From the NCBI RefSeq assembly GCF_006539505.1, contig NZ_BJND01000007.1:124001-188000 (forward strand): a stretch of 64,000 bases of DNA, given 5' to 3'. The stretch is from Streptomyces spinoverrucosus (lineage in GTDB: Bacteria; Actinomycetota; Actinomycetes; Streptomycetales; Streptomycetaceae). The position numbers and the translations under genes are program-made. The notes below the pieces were generated by a model. That model was not told the DNA's origin. It searched no databases and worked only from the letters and a program-made list of their open reading frames with translations. Below are positions 49,710 through 60,300 of this stretch, one piece after another (position 1 is the first letter of the stretch; every line of letters starts with the position of its first letter).

Positions 49710-51191
49710 TTACACCGGAAGGAAGTTGATCGGGTGGCTGTCGGTCGCCCACAGGTACTGGACGGCGTACGCCCGCCAGGGGCGCCAGGCCGCCGCCCGT
49801 GCGGTGAGCGCGGACGGTGTGGACGGCAGGCCCAGCTCCCCCGCGGCACGGCGGATGCCGAGGTCGGTGGGGAGGAAGGCGTCGGGGTCGCCGAGGGCGC
49901 GCATCGCGATGACGTCGGCCGTCCAGGGACCGAAGCCGGGGAGGGCCAGGAGCTGGGCGCGGGTCTGCGGCCAGTCGCTCTCCACGCCCAAGTGCAGTGA
50001 GCCGTCGGCGAGTTGGCCGACGAGGGTGGTGAAGGTGGTGCGGCGGGTGCGGGGCATGGCGAGTGACTCGGGGTCCACCGACGCGAGCGCGTCCACCGAC
50101 GGGAACAGGTGGGTGAGCCCGCCCTCGGGGTCGTCGACCGGCTCGCCGTGTGCGGTGACCAGGCGGGCCGCGTGGGTGCGGGCGGCGGCCGTGGAGACCT
50201 GCTGGCCCAGCACGGCCCGTACGGCGAACTCCGCCTCGTCGACCGTGCGCGGGACGCGGCGGCCCGGGGCCTTGTCGACCAGGGGCGCCAGCAGAGGGTC
50301 CTCCCGCAGCTGGTCGTCGACGGCGACCGGGTCGGCGTCGAGGTCGAGCATCCGGCGGCAGCGGCTGATGGCGACGGGCAGATCACGCAGGTCGCTGAGG
50401 GTGAGGCGGCAGGCGATGTGGTCGGGCTTCGGGGTGAGCGCCGCGATGCCGTGGCCGTACGGGAGGCGGAGGGTGCGGCGGTAGGCGCCGTCGCGCCACT
50501 CCTCCACGCCGGGTACGGCGGTGGCGGCGAGGTGGCCGAAGAGGTTGTCGGGGTTGAGCGGGGCGCGGAATGGGAGGCGGAGCGACAGGGCGCCCGGGGT
50601 GCCTCCGGCGGGCCCTCGCGGCGCCCGGGCGCGCAGGTCGCTGGGGGTGAGGGCGTAGACCTCGCGGACGGTGTCGTTGAAGGTGCGGATGGAGGAGAAG
50701 CCTGCCGCGAAGGCGATCTCCGCCATGGGCAGTGCCGTCGTCTCGATGAGCAGCCGGGCCGTCTGGGCGCGCTGGGCGCGGGCCAGGGCGAGCGGGCCCG
50801 CGCCGAGTTCGGCGAGCAGCTGGCGTTCGATCTGCCGGGCGCTGTAGCCGAGCCGGGCGGCGAGGCCGGGCACGCCCTCGCGGTCCACGACGCCGTCGGC
50901 GATCAGCCGCATGGCGCGGGCCACGAGGTCGGCGCGCTGGTTCCACTCCGGGGAGCCGGGGCTGGTGTCCGGGCGGCAGCGCTTGCACGCCCGGAAACCG
51001 GCCTGCTGGCAGGCCGCCGCGCTCGGGTGGAACACCATGTTCTCCGGCTTGGGCGGCACGACGGGGCAGCTGGGCCGGCAGTAGATCCCGGTGGTCAGGA
51101 CGGCGGTGAAGAACCAGCCGTCGAAGCGCGCGTCCTTGGCCTGAACGGCCCGCAGACAGCGCTCGGTGTCGGTGTGCATCCCCTTCTGCAT
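49710..51191 (-). CDS. alkA: Ada-type regulator fused to AlkA 3-methyladenine glycosylase
   Basis: About 493 residues in three parts. The N-terminal Ada zinc domain has TTGIYCRPSCPVVPPKPENM and RACKRCRPD, giving four Cys, one of which accepts methyl from DNA phosphotriesters. An AraC-type helix-turn-helix follows (PGLAARLGYSARQIERQLLA, MAEIAFAAGFSSIRTFNDTV). The last 290 residues are AlkA: an N-terminal domain, then the HhH-GPD with AVRAVLGQQVSTAAARTHAA and PGFGPWTADVIAMRALGDPD including the catalytic Asp. It senses methyl damage and also excises 3-methyladenine. Several in-frame starts exist (51209 GTG, 51191 ATG, 51179 ATG); none has an ideal ribosome site. Confidence 0.9.
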   Translation of the reverse strand: MQKGMHTDTERCLRAVQAKDARFDGWFFTAVLTTGIYCRPSCPVVPPKPENMVFHPSAAACQQAGFRACKRCRPDTSPGSPEWNQRADLVARAMRLIADGVVDREGVPGLAARLGYSARQIERQLLAELGAGPLALARAQRAQTARLLIETTALPMAEIAFAAGFSSIRTFNDTVREVYALTPSDLRARAPRGPAGGTPGALSLRLPFRAPLNPDNLFGHLAATAVPGVEEWRDGAYRRTLRLPYGHGIAALTPKPDHIACRLTLSDLRDLPVAISRCRRMLDLDADPVAVDDQLREDPLLAPLVDKAPGRRVPRTVDEAEFAVRAVLGQQVSTAAARTHAARLVTAHGEPVDDPEGGLTHLFPSVDALASVDPESLAMPRTRRTTFTTLVGQLADGSLHLGVESDWPQTRAQLLALPGFGPWTADVIAMRALGDPDAFLPTDLGIRRAAGELGLPSTPSALTARAAAWRPWRAYAVQYLWATDSHPINFLPV

Positions 51192-51228
51192 GCGTCCAGC
51201 ATCGACCACCGGACGGGCCGACGCTGGC

Positions 51229-51606
51229 GAGAATCCGACATCAACCTTCGCTGTCCTGGACCACCCCGGATCGCCACGCCGACTCCCGCAGCAACCGCAG
51301 CCCGTTCAGCCCCACCAGCACGGTCGACCCCTCGTGCCCGGCGACACCGAGCGGCAGCGGCAGATGACCAGCCAGGTCCCAGACCACCAGCACGGTGATG
51401 AACGTACCGGCGATGACGAGAACCCCACATCAACCCTTGCTGTCCTGAACCACCCCGGATCGCCACGCCGACTCCCGCAGCAACCGCAGCCCATTCAGCC
51501 CCACCAACACGGTCGACCCCTCGTGCCCGGCGACACCGAGCGGCAGCGGCAGATGACCAGCCAGGTCCCAGATGACCAGCACCGTGATGAACGTACCGGC
51601 GATGAC
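51229..51606 (-). repeat. 189-bp tandem duplication of the P-type ATPase 3' end
   Basis: Copies at 51229-51417 and 51418-51606 match at about 95% (8 differences in 177 bp compared). The second copy by coordinate contains the real C-terminus and stop of the ATPase gene; the first lies just beyond that stop, in the same frame, with its own stop. The unit is exactly 63 codons. Confidence 0.9.
51241..51429 (-). pseudogene. Orphan C-terminal fragment of the P1B ATPase, in frame after the stop
   Basis: Reading on past the ATPase stop gives LVIAGTFITVLVVWDLAGHL, then PLPLGVAGHEGSTVLVGLNG, and an ending VVQDSEG. It is a second copy of the last two membrane helices with only Ile-to-Val and Lys-to-Glu changes. 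It has no start codon or ribosome site of its own. Of seven differing codons, five are synonymous. It is probably a relic of tandem duplication, but translation by readthrough cannot be excluded. Confidence 0.7.
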
Positions 51607-53286
51607 CAGGTTCTGGACGACGAGGCGGCGGGCGGCCCGGGACAGGCGTACGACCGCCGGGACGGTGGCGAGTTCGTCGCGTACGACGACGGCGTCCGCG
51701 CTCTCCAGCGCGAGGTCGGCGCCCGCGCTCCCCATCGCCACGCCGGAGTGCGCGGCGGCGAGGGCGGGCGCGTCGTTGACGCCGTCGCCGACGAAGAGCA
51801 CCTTGCGGCCGCGGTCCTGGAGTTCCCGTACGGCCTTCACCTTGTCCTCGGGCAGCAGGTCCGCGCGGACGTCCGTGAGGCCGGTGGCGTCGGCGACGCG
51901 GGCGGCGGTGTGCGCGTTGTCGCCGGTGAGCAGGACGGGCGCGGTGCCGGTCAGGGCGGTGAGGGCGGCGGTGGTCGCGGGGGCGTCGGCGCGGAGGCGG
52001 TCGGTGAGGGCGAGGGTGCCGTCGCGGAGGACCCGTACGACGGTGGCGCCGTCGTCCCGGCCCGCGTCGCCCTCCGCGCGGCCGACCCGCACCTCGCGCC
52101 CGTCCACCACGGCCGTGACGCCCAGCCCGGGCAGGGCCGTGAAGTCCTCGGCCGCCGCGATGGGCAGCCCCCTGCCCCGGGCCGCGCTCACGATCGCCCG
52201 CGCCAGCGGATGCTCGCTGGGATGCTCGGCCGCCGCCGCGAGGGCGAGCAGCCCGTCCTCGTCGAGCCCGGAGCCCAGCAGCGGTCGTACGTCCGTCACC
52301 TCGGGCGCGCCCTCGGTGAGCGTGCCCGTCTTGTCGAGCGCCGCGGTGTCGATCTCCCCGAGCCGCTCCATCGCCACCGCCGACTTGACCAGCACACCGT
52401 GCCGCCCGGCATTGGCGATCGCCGACAGCAGCGGCGGCATCGTCGCCAGCACGACCGCGCACGGCGAGGCGACGATCATGAAGGTCATCGCCCGCAACAG
52501 CGCGTCCGCCAACTCTGCGCCGAAGGCGAGCGGCACGGCGAACACGGCGAGCGTCGCGGCCACCACGCCCACCGCGTACCGCTGCTCGACCTTCTCGATG
52601 AACAGCTGCGTCGGCGCCTTGGTCCGGGACGCCTCCTCGACCAGCGTCACGATCCGGGCGATGACCGACTCGGCGGGGTCGCGCTCCACACGGACACGCA
52701 AGGCGCCGTTGCCGTTGAGGGTGCCCGCGAAGACCTCGTCGCCGGGGCGCTTGAGCACCGGCAGGGGCTCGCCGGTGATGGTCGCCTGGTCGGCCTCGCT
52801 GGTGCCGTCCAGCACCTGGCCGTCGGCGCCGATCCGCTCCCCCGGCCGGATCAGCAGCACGTCCCCGACAGCGAGTTCGGACGTCGGCACGGTCTCCTCG
52901 CGCCCGTCGGTCGTGAGCCGGGTCGCGGTCGTGGGGGCGAGGTCGAGGAGCCCGCGCACGGAGTCGGCGGTGCGGGCGGTGGCCAGCGCCTCCAGCGCGC
53001 CGGAGGTGGCGAAGATGACGATCAGCAGGGCCCCGTCGAGGACCTGCCCGATCGCCGCCGCGCCCAGCGCCGCGACGATCATCAGCAGGTCGACGTCGAG
53101 GGTCTTCTCGCGCAGCGCCCGCAGCCCCTCCAGCGCCGGTTCCCAGCCGCCGGTGACGTACGCGACGGCATACAGCGGGCCGAACGCCCAGGCGGGGGCG
53201 CCGCCGAGGTCCAGGGCGAGGCCGAGCAGGAAGGCCACCAGCGCGGCCAGCGCCCAGCGTGCCTCGGGCAGGACACGAGCCACCAT
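51430..53286 (-). CDS. P1B-4-type heavy-metal (Ni/Co) P-type ATPase
   Basis: 618 residues, no N-terminal metal-binding domain. TGEP lies at 171-174, the membrane metal site is SPC at 274-276 (not CPC), the phosphorylated Asp318 is in DKTGT, GDGVNDAPAL follows, and HEGST is at 588-592. The SPC plus HEGxT pair defines the P1B-4 group, which exports Co, Ni, Zn or Fe. An NmtR-type regulator gene is divergent, so Ni/Co export as in mycobacterial NmtA/CtpJ is most likely. The ATG at 53286 has no obvious ribosome site. The 3' end is tandemly duplicated. Confidence 0.9.
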   Translation of the reverse strand: MVARVLPEARWALAALVAFLLGLALDLGGAPAWAFGPLYAVAYVTGGWEPALEGLRALREKTLDVDLLMIVAALGAAAIGQVLDGALLIVIFATSGALEALATARTADSVRGLLDLAPTTATRLTTDGREETVPTSELAVGDVLLIRPGERIGADGQVLDGTSEADQATITGEPLPVLKRPGDEVFAGTLNGNGALRVRVERDPAESVIARIVTLVEEASRTKAPTQLFIEKVEQRYAVGVVAATLAVFAVPLAFGAELADALLRAMTFMIVASPCAVVLATMPPLLSAIANAGRHGVLVKSAVAMERLGEIDTAALDKTGTLTEGAPEVTDVRPLLGSGLDEDGLLALAAAAEHPSEHPLARAIVSAARGRGLPIAAAEDFTALPGLGVTAVVDGREVRVGRAEGDAGRDDGATVVRVLRDGTLALTDRLRADAPATTAALTALTGTAPVLLTGDNAHTAARVADATGLTDVRADLLPEDKVKAVRELQDRGRKVLFVGDGVNDAPALAAAHSGVAMGSAGADLALESADAVVVRDELATVPAVVRLSRAARRLVVQNLVIAGTFITVLVIWDLAGHLPLPLGVAGHEGSTVLVGLNGLRLLRESAWRSGVVQDSKG

Positions 53287-53296
53287 ATAGGAACGT

Positions 53297-53312
53297 ATGA
53301 AGAGTCATTCAT
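53297..53312. promoter_or_regulatory. ArsR/SmtB-type operator between ATPase and regulator genes
   Basis: ATGAA-N6-TTCAT matches the core inverted repeat TGAA-N6-TTCA of SmtB/CzrA/NmtR-type operators. It lies in the short AT-richer divergent promoter region, and a further TTCAT follows at 53316-53320. Confidence 0.6.
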
Positions 53313-53343
53313 GCGTTCATATACGACGGGTACGATACCGGTC

Positions 53344-53700
53344 ATGGGTCATGGAGCCGTCACCCCCGCAGCCGTCGAGCGCGTACGCCTGGACGAGGCC
53401 AACGTCGCCAAGGTGGCCACCACACTCCAGGCCCTGTCCACCCCGTCCCGCCTGCTGATCCTGGCGCGGCTGCGCGAAGGGCCGTTGCCGGCCACGGAGT
53501 TGGCGGCCGAGGTCGGCATGGAGCAGTCCGCCTGCTCGCACCAGCTGCGGCTGCTGCGCAACCTCGGGCTGGTGGTCGGCGAGCGGCGCGGCCGGTCGAT
53601 CGTCTACGCGCTGCACGACCACCACGTCGCCGAACTCCTCGACCAGGCCGTGTACCACGTGGAGCACCTGCGGCTGGGCATCAGCGACGTCGCCGAGTAG
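53344..53700 (+). CDS. nmtR: NmtR-type ArsR/SmtB nickel/cobalt-sensing repressor
   Basis: 118 residues starting MGHG, the metal-binding N-terminus known from mycobacterial NmtR. The winged helix is visible in LSTPSRLLILARLREGPLPA and MEQSACSHQLRLLRNLGLV. The alpha5 sensor is Asp92-x-His94-x10-His105-x2-His108, exactly the NmtR pattern. It should repress the divergent P1B-4 ATPase and leave DNA when Ni or Co binds. The N-terminal match favours ATG 53344 over an in-frame ATG at 53311, which would overlap the operator. Confidence 0.9.
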   Translation: MGHGAVTPAAVERVRLDEANVAKVATTLQALSTPSRLLILARLREGPLPATELAAEVGMEQSACSHQLRLLRNLGLVVGERRGRSIVYALHDHHVAELLDQAVYHVEHLRLGISDVAE

Positions 53701-53706
53701 GGCGGT

Positions 53707-54138
53707 TCAGCGGGCGGGTTCCCGGTACGAGGCCAGCGCCCAGATCACGAACACGTCGATCGCCATCATGACGACCGACCAGACGGGCTGGTACGGCAGG
53801 AAGAGGAACTGCAGGATCAGGCTCAGTGCGGCCAGGGTGATACCGGCGACCCGTGCCCAGGCCGCCCCCATCAGCAGACCCCAGCCGGTGACGGCGACGA
53901 GGACGCCGACGACCAGGTGGATCCAGCCCCAGCCGGTGAGGTTCAGCTCGTAGACGTAGGTGCCGACGCGGGCGTAGACGTCGTCCGCGGCGATCGCCGC
54001 GATGCCCTGGAGCACCGCGAGCAGACCACCGCACAACATCAGCACACCGGCGAACACCGTGCCGCCGGTCACCCACCCCTCACGGCGGCCCATCGGTGCG
54101 GCCTGCGGTCCCGTCGGATGTGCAGCGTGCTGAGCCAT
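53707..54138 (-). CDS. DUF7144-type four-helix membrane protein
   Basis: 143 residues with four hydrophobic segments. GWVTGGTVFAGVLMLCGGLL, then ELNLTGWGWIHLVVGVLVAV, GAAWARVAGITLAALSLILQ and VWSVVMMAIDVFVIWALASY match a family of actinobacterial membrane proteins that I know as DUF7144. Function unknown. The ATG at 54138 has GAAGGGA 8 nt upstream; the open frame upstream to 54246 is not supported. It converges on the nmtR gene with 6 bp between stops. Confidence 0.75.
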   Translation of the reverse strand: MAQHAAHPTGPQAAPMGRREGWVTGGTVFAGVLMLCGGLLAVLQGIAAIAADDVYARVGTYVYELNLTGWGWIHLVVGVLVAVTGWGLLMGAAWARVAGITLAALSLILQFLFLPYQPVWSVVMMAIDVFVIWALASYREPAR

Positions 54139-54258
54139 GGCGGCCGTCCCTTCGTTCGGGTGACTCCAGCCTCCGGGCGCCTCCGGGGGTGCCGCCATTC
54201 CGGTTACTCCGGTCGGGTGACACCCGGGGAGGCACAAGGCCGCCACGGGGATGGGTGC

Positions 54259-55671
<1,413 letters not shown>

Positions 55672-55697
55672 GCGTCAGGTCCCTTTCGGTGTGGTGG

Positions 55698-55722
55698 GTA
55701 AGGGATCGCGTGCGTAAGGGAT
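55698..55722. promoter_or_regulatory. Direct repeat upstream of lpd
   Basis: GTAAGGGAT occurs twice (55698-55706 and 55714-55722), 16 bp apart start to start, within 51 bp of the lpd start. It may be a regulator site or a chance repeat. Confidence 0.3.
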
Positions 55723-55772
55723 TCTTTCGCCCTGCTTCGCTCATCGCCACACTGATCTCTATGACGCCGGTC

Positions 55773-56093
55773 TCAGGCGCGGCGCCCGCCGCGCTCCCGC
55801 CGCATCCGGCGCCGTACGACCCACCCGTCCACGGCGGCGACCAGGGCGAGCGCGCCGCAGGCGACCGCGAGGCCGGTCAGCGGCGCGGGGCCGGGTGCGT
55901 CACCGGGTGCGGAGTTCGCGGCCCAGACGGCGAACAGCACGGTCGCCGCGACGAAGACCGGCAGGAAGACGGCGGTGAGCAGCATGCGCAGCCGCAGCGC
56001 GCTGCGGGCGGTGCTCGGCTCGGTGCCGGTCCTGGGGAACCGGCGGCCGATCATGCCGGACCGTGCGCGGGACACCGGTTGGCCACGGCCCAT
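55773..56093 (-). CDS. DUF6343-type small membrane protein
   Basis: 106 residues. A basic N-terminus with FPRTGTEPSTARSALRLRML, then two hydrophobic helices (LTAVFLPVFVAATVLFAVWA; LTGLAVACGALALVAAVDGW), and an Arg-rich tail. The TGTEPSTARSALRLR motif is the mark of a family that I recall as DUF6343. Function unknown. Alternative ATG at 56054 is possible. It lies downstream of the CBS gene on the same strand, 48 bp apart. Confidence 0.7.
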   Translation of the reverse strand: MGRGQPVSRARSGMIGRRFPRTGTEPSTARSALRLRMLLTAVFLPVFVAATVLFAVWAANSAPGDAPGPAPLTGLAVACGALALVAAVDGWVVRRRMRRERGGRRA

Positions 56094-56141
56094 GGCGGTG
56101 CCTCCTTATCCGTGCTTTCCGAGCTTTCCGTGCTGCGGCCG

Positions 56142-56567
56142 TCAGTGGTTGGGGGCCGCCCGGCTGATGTCCGCCAGCGCGGAGTGCGGGTCCTCCGTGG
56201 TGGCGAGGTCCCCCAGGCTGACCATGCCGACCGGGCAGCCGCCGCGGTCGACGACGGGCAGCCTGCGGACCGCGTGCTGCCGCATCAGCTCGACGGCGTG
56301 GTCCGTCGTGTCGTCCGGCGCCACGGTCACCACGGGCGGACGGGTGCACAGCGAGCCGACCGGTGTGACGAGCGGGTCGCGGGCCTCGGCGACCGCCCGG
56401 ACCGTGATGTCGCGGTCGGTGAGCACGCCGAACAGATCGCAGTCGTACGCCACCAGGACGTCGCCGATGTCCCGGTCCCGCATGACCTGGGCGGCCCGGG
56501 CCACCGTGGTCATGGGTTCGATCGACGCCGTGCTCGACGACATCACGTCACGTATGTACCTGGTCAT
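56142..56567 (-). CDS. CBS-domain protein
   Basis: 141 residues forming one Bateman module of two CBS motifs: IRDVMSSSTASIEPMTTVAR, DVLVAYDCDLFGVLTDRDIT, and PPVVTVAPDDTTDHAVELMR with RRLPVVDRGGCPVGMVSLGD. CBS pairs bind AMP, ATP, NADH or similar. Free-standing CBS proteins of this type occur in actinobacterial stress or hypoxia regulons. The ATG at 56567 has AGGAGGTG upstream. It follows the phosphoribosyltransferase gene with 22 bp between, in one operon. Confidence 0.87.
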   Translation of the reverse strand: MTRYIRDVMSSSTASIEPMTTVARAAQVMRDRDIGDVLVAYDCDLFGVLTDRDITVRAVAEARDPLVTPVGSLCTRPPVVTVAPDDTTDHAVELMRQHAVRRLPVVDRGGCPVGMVSLGDLATTEDPHSALADISRAAPNH

Positions 56568-56589
56568 GAACACCTCCTGGCCCGCTGGG

Positions 56590-57231
56590 TCAGCTGCCGT
56601 GCAGCGCTTCCAGCACGTCCTCGTCCGTCAGCTGTTCGAAGTCCTCGTACCAGAGGCCGACCGCGTGGAACGGGCTCGGCCGCATCAGGCACACCACGTC
56701 GTCGGCCTCGTGGCGCAGCAGCTCGACGGCCTCGTGCGAGGCGACCGGCGCCGCGACGACCACTCGTTCGGGCTCCCGGTGCCGCACCGCGCGCACGGCT
56801 GCCCGCGCGGTCGACCCGGTGGCCAGCCCGTCGTCGACGAGGATGGCGGTACGTCCCTTCAGTTCGGCGGCGGGCCGGTCCTGGCGGTACCGCTGTTCCC
56901 TGCGGTGCAGCTCGGTCCGCTCCCGAGCCACGATCGGGGCCAGCTCGGCCTCGCTCAGGCCCAGCTGCTCCAGGGCCCGGGTGTCGAAGTACGGCGGCTC
57001 GTCGCCCGCGATCGCGCCGACCCCAAACTCTTCGTGGAACGGCGCTCCGATCTTGCGGACCACCAGCACGTCGAGCGGCGCGCCGAGGGCCCGCGCGACC
57101 TCCCGGGCCACCGTGACGCCGCCGCGGGGCAGGGCGAGGACCACGGGATCCGGGAGTGTCCCTTTCTCCTGCAGAATGCGCAGATGCTCGGCCAGTTCCC
57201 GGCCGGCGTGCGCGCGGTCACGGAAACTCAT
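56590..57231 (-). CDS. Phosphoribosyltransferase family protein
   Basis: 213 residues. The PRPP-binding motif is AILVDDGLATGSTARAAVRA; DPVVLALPRGGVTVAREVAR and DVLVVRKIGAPFHEEFGVGA form the N-terminal hood of this PRTase subfamily, often fused to or placed near erythromycin esterase or dienelactone hydrolase domains and stress proteins. Substrate base unknown. GGGGAGCAC precedes the ATG at 57231. With the downstream CBS and DUF6343 genes it forms a small operon. Confidence 0.83.
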   Translation of the reverse strand: MSFRDRAHAGRELAEHLRILQEKGTLPDPVVLALPRGGVTVAREVARALGAPLDVLVVRKIGAPFHEEFGVGAIAGDEPPYFDTRALEQLGLSEAELAPIVARERTELHRREQRYRQDRPAAELKGRTAILVDDGLATGSTARAAVRAVRHREPERVVVAAPVASHEAVELLRHEADDVVCLMRPSPFHAVGLWYEDFEQLTDEDVLEALHGS

Positions 57232-57349
57232 GTGCTCCCCTTCCGCCACGGGGCCCTTCTTCTCGCCCTGTGGTGGTACGGGTTTCCAGCGTGCGGCGCC
57301 CGAACCCCGAGATCGTCCGTGGGTGCCGGGCGCCGCTGTCGCGTTGCCC

Positions 57350-60300
57350 CTACTCGGTGGCCGTGGGCCGACGCGCCGCCGCCATCGCGTCCCGTACGTC
57401 GCTCAGCGGGCGCAGCCGGTAGGTGTAGGCGTAGTCGCGGTCGGCGAACAGCTTGTACTCGTTGTGGGTGTGCGCGCCCCAGCTGTTGTCGCCGCCCACG
57501 CCCATCTGCCGGTGGTTCACCCGCAGCACGACCGCGTCGCGCGGGGTGAGCTGGTAGTCGTGCCGCACGCCGGATGACAGGTCCTCCGGCGTGAAGTAGG
57601 ACGCGTTGACCTCCACCAGCGGCTCACCGCAGATCAGCAGTCCGGCACCGTCGCGCCCGGTCAGCGCGGCCCAGCGCACGTCGGTCCGGTTGCCGTTCTC
57701 CTGCGGGCGGATGTATGGCGTCCACAGATCGGCAACGGCTGCCGAGTACACGCCGACGTCGGTGCCGCTGTCGCGGTCCCAGTAGTTCTCCTCGGGGCCA
57801 CGGCCGTAGTAGTGCAGCCGGTCCAGGCGCCCGGGCAGGAACAGCAGGGTGCCGACCTCGGGGATGTACGGCAGGTTCGCGGCGCCCGGGTGCAGGGTGT
57901 GGTCGACCTTGATCTCACCGTTGCCGAACACCGTGTAGGTGGTGGTGTACGTCGACTCGGTCGTCGTGGGCAGGGTGCCGCTGACCTTGATCTCGACCGC
58001 CCGGTCCCGCAGGGCGCGCACGCTCACCCCGGTCACCTCGCGCAGGGCGCCGGCGTCCCGCCAGGTCTGGTTGCGGGTGTGCTGGCCGTTGCCCTTGTCG
58101 TTGTCGGTGGGCGCCCGCCAGAAGTTCGGCGCCGGGCCCGAGGTGATCAGGCGGGTGCCCACGGCCTCGTACGAGGTGATGACCCCGCTGTTCTTGTCGA
58201 CGGTGACGGAGAAGCCCCTTCCCTTGACGGTGACGGACGCCTCGGCGTCGTCGTACGTCAGCGCCGGGACGCGCGCCAGCGGCACCGGTGTCACGGCCGG
58301 GCTGCCGACGTCGACGGGCAGCTGCTGCCGGGCGACCTCGAAGCCCGCCTTCGCCCACTTGGTGGGTTCCTTGGTGGTGAAGGACAGCTGGAGGAAGTAC
58401 TCCGCGCCCGGCGTCGGGTTGCCGGGCCGCCGTACGGGGAGGGTGATGTCCTTGCTCGACAGCGGCGGTACGTCGAGCTGGCCGCGGGTGAGCCTGCCGC
58501 GCTGTACGGCCTTGCCGTCGGCCAGCAGGGTCCAGGTGCCGTCGTATTCGCGGAGGTTGGTGAACAGGTTCTCGTTGGTGAGGGTGACCGCTCCCCAGCC
58601 GGTGCCCGGCGTGACGTTGATCGCCTGGTAGACCTGCTTGACCTCGGTCGCCTTGCCGGTGAGGCCGCGGTCGGCGGTCACGATGCCGTCCGCCACGAAG
58701 TTCCCGTCGTTGGGGTTGTCGCCCCAGTCGCCGCCGTACGCGAGGAACGTTTTCTCACGCGGCTTCTTCTCGTCGAACCCGACCGTGGCCGCGTCGAACC
58801 AGAACCGTACTCCGTCGTCGCCGGGACCCCGGCTGTCGGAGGCCAGCTCACCGGCGCTCAGCGCACGGGCGTACACGCGCGCCCGGCGTATCGTGCCGCT
58901 GAACTCCCGGGTCCAGTTGTCGACGTCGGTGGCGAGCGCGAGGGGCGCGGTGTTGCTGCCGGGCCGGCGTGTGGTGGTCCGGGTGGCGCGGACGACGCCG
59001 TCGACGTAGAGGGTCAGCGTGCCGGCATCGGCGTCGAAAACACCTGCGACGTGATGCTCGGTGCGGGTCCAGCCCTCGGCTGGCAGGGCCCAACTGGCGG
59101 TGATCCACTGGCCGCCGCCGTGGATGAAGAACTCCAGGCTGTTGTTGGTCTGTTTCAGCGCGTACTGGGTGTCGCCCTTGGCGAGGATGGGCTGGTGGTA
59201 CCCGGTGACGTGCGGGGTCACCCAGGCCTCCAGCGTCAGGGAGCCGGTGAGGTCGAGGGCGGGATCGCGGGCGAAGACGGTTCCGCCGGAGACGCCCTTG
59301 GCGCGGTCGAAGGTGCCGCCGGGCGCGAGGATCTCGCCGTTCAGCTTCCCTGGTCCGCTCTCCGTCAGCATCTTCCGTGTCGGGGTGGGCCAGTTGAGCG
59401 ACTGGTCGACGAAGTCCCAGATCCAGCCGCCCTGGAGGACGTCGTGACGGCGGATGATGTCCCAGTACTTCCGGAAGTTGCCGTTCGAGTTCCCCATCGC
59501 GTGCGAGTACTCGATCATCACGTACGGCCGGGTGTCCGCGGCGTCCTTGGCGCGGGCCTCGACGCGCGCGGGGCTCTCGTACATCTCCGAGCGGATGTCG
59601 CTGACCCCGGGCCGGTCGTCACCCTCGTACTGGATGACGCGGGTCGGGTCGTAGGAGCGTATCCAGTCGTGCATGGCGACGAAGGTGCTGCCGCCGCCCG
59701 CCTCGTTGCCGAGCGACCAGATGACCACGGAGGCGTGGTTCTTGTCCCGGTGGACCATGTTCTGCGCGCGGGCCACGCACGCTCTGCTCCAGTCGGCGTG
59801 GTTGCCCGGGTACTCGCCGCGTATGCCGTGGGTCTCGACGTTGGCCTCGTCCACCAGGTACAGGCCGTACTCGTCGGCGAGTTCGTACCACAGCGGGTTG
59901 TTGGGGTAGTGCGAGGTGCGGACGGTGTTGATGTTCATCCGCTTGATGATCTCGATGTCCTCGACCATGTCCGCGCGGGTGAGCGCGGTGCCGCGCTCGG
60001 GGTGCATCTCGTGCCGGTTGGTGCCCCGGAAGGAGACGGGCTTGCCGTTGATGCGCATCAGCCCGTCCTTCAGCGCGAACTCGCGCAAGCCGACCCGGTG
60101 CGACAGCGTCTCGATCACCTTTCCGCGCGGGTCGCGCAGCCGCAGGACGGCGGTGTAGAGGTTCGGGTGCTCGGCCGACCAGAGCCGGGGCGCGGGTACG
60201 GCTCTGGTGGCCTGCACGGTGGCGTCCTCGCCGACCCCCGTGACGTCGACGGCCTGTTCCAACGGCCGCGACCAGACGGGGTGCCCGCGCTCGTCGTACA

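Noticed and set aside
51229..51606. Insertion sequence or mobile element at the ATPase 3' end
   Set aside because: The repeat consists wholly of ATPase coding sequence, has no terminal inverted repeats or transposase, and is a plain tandem duplication.
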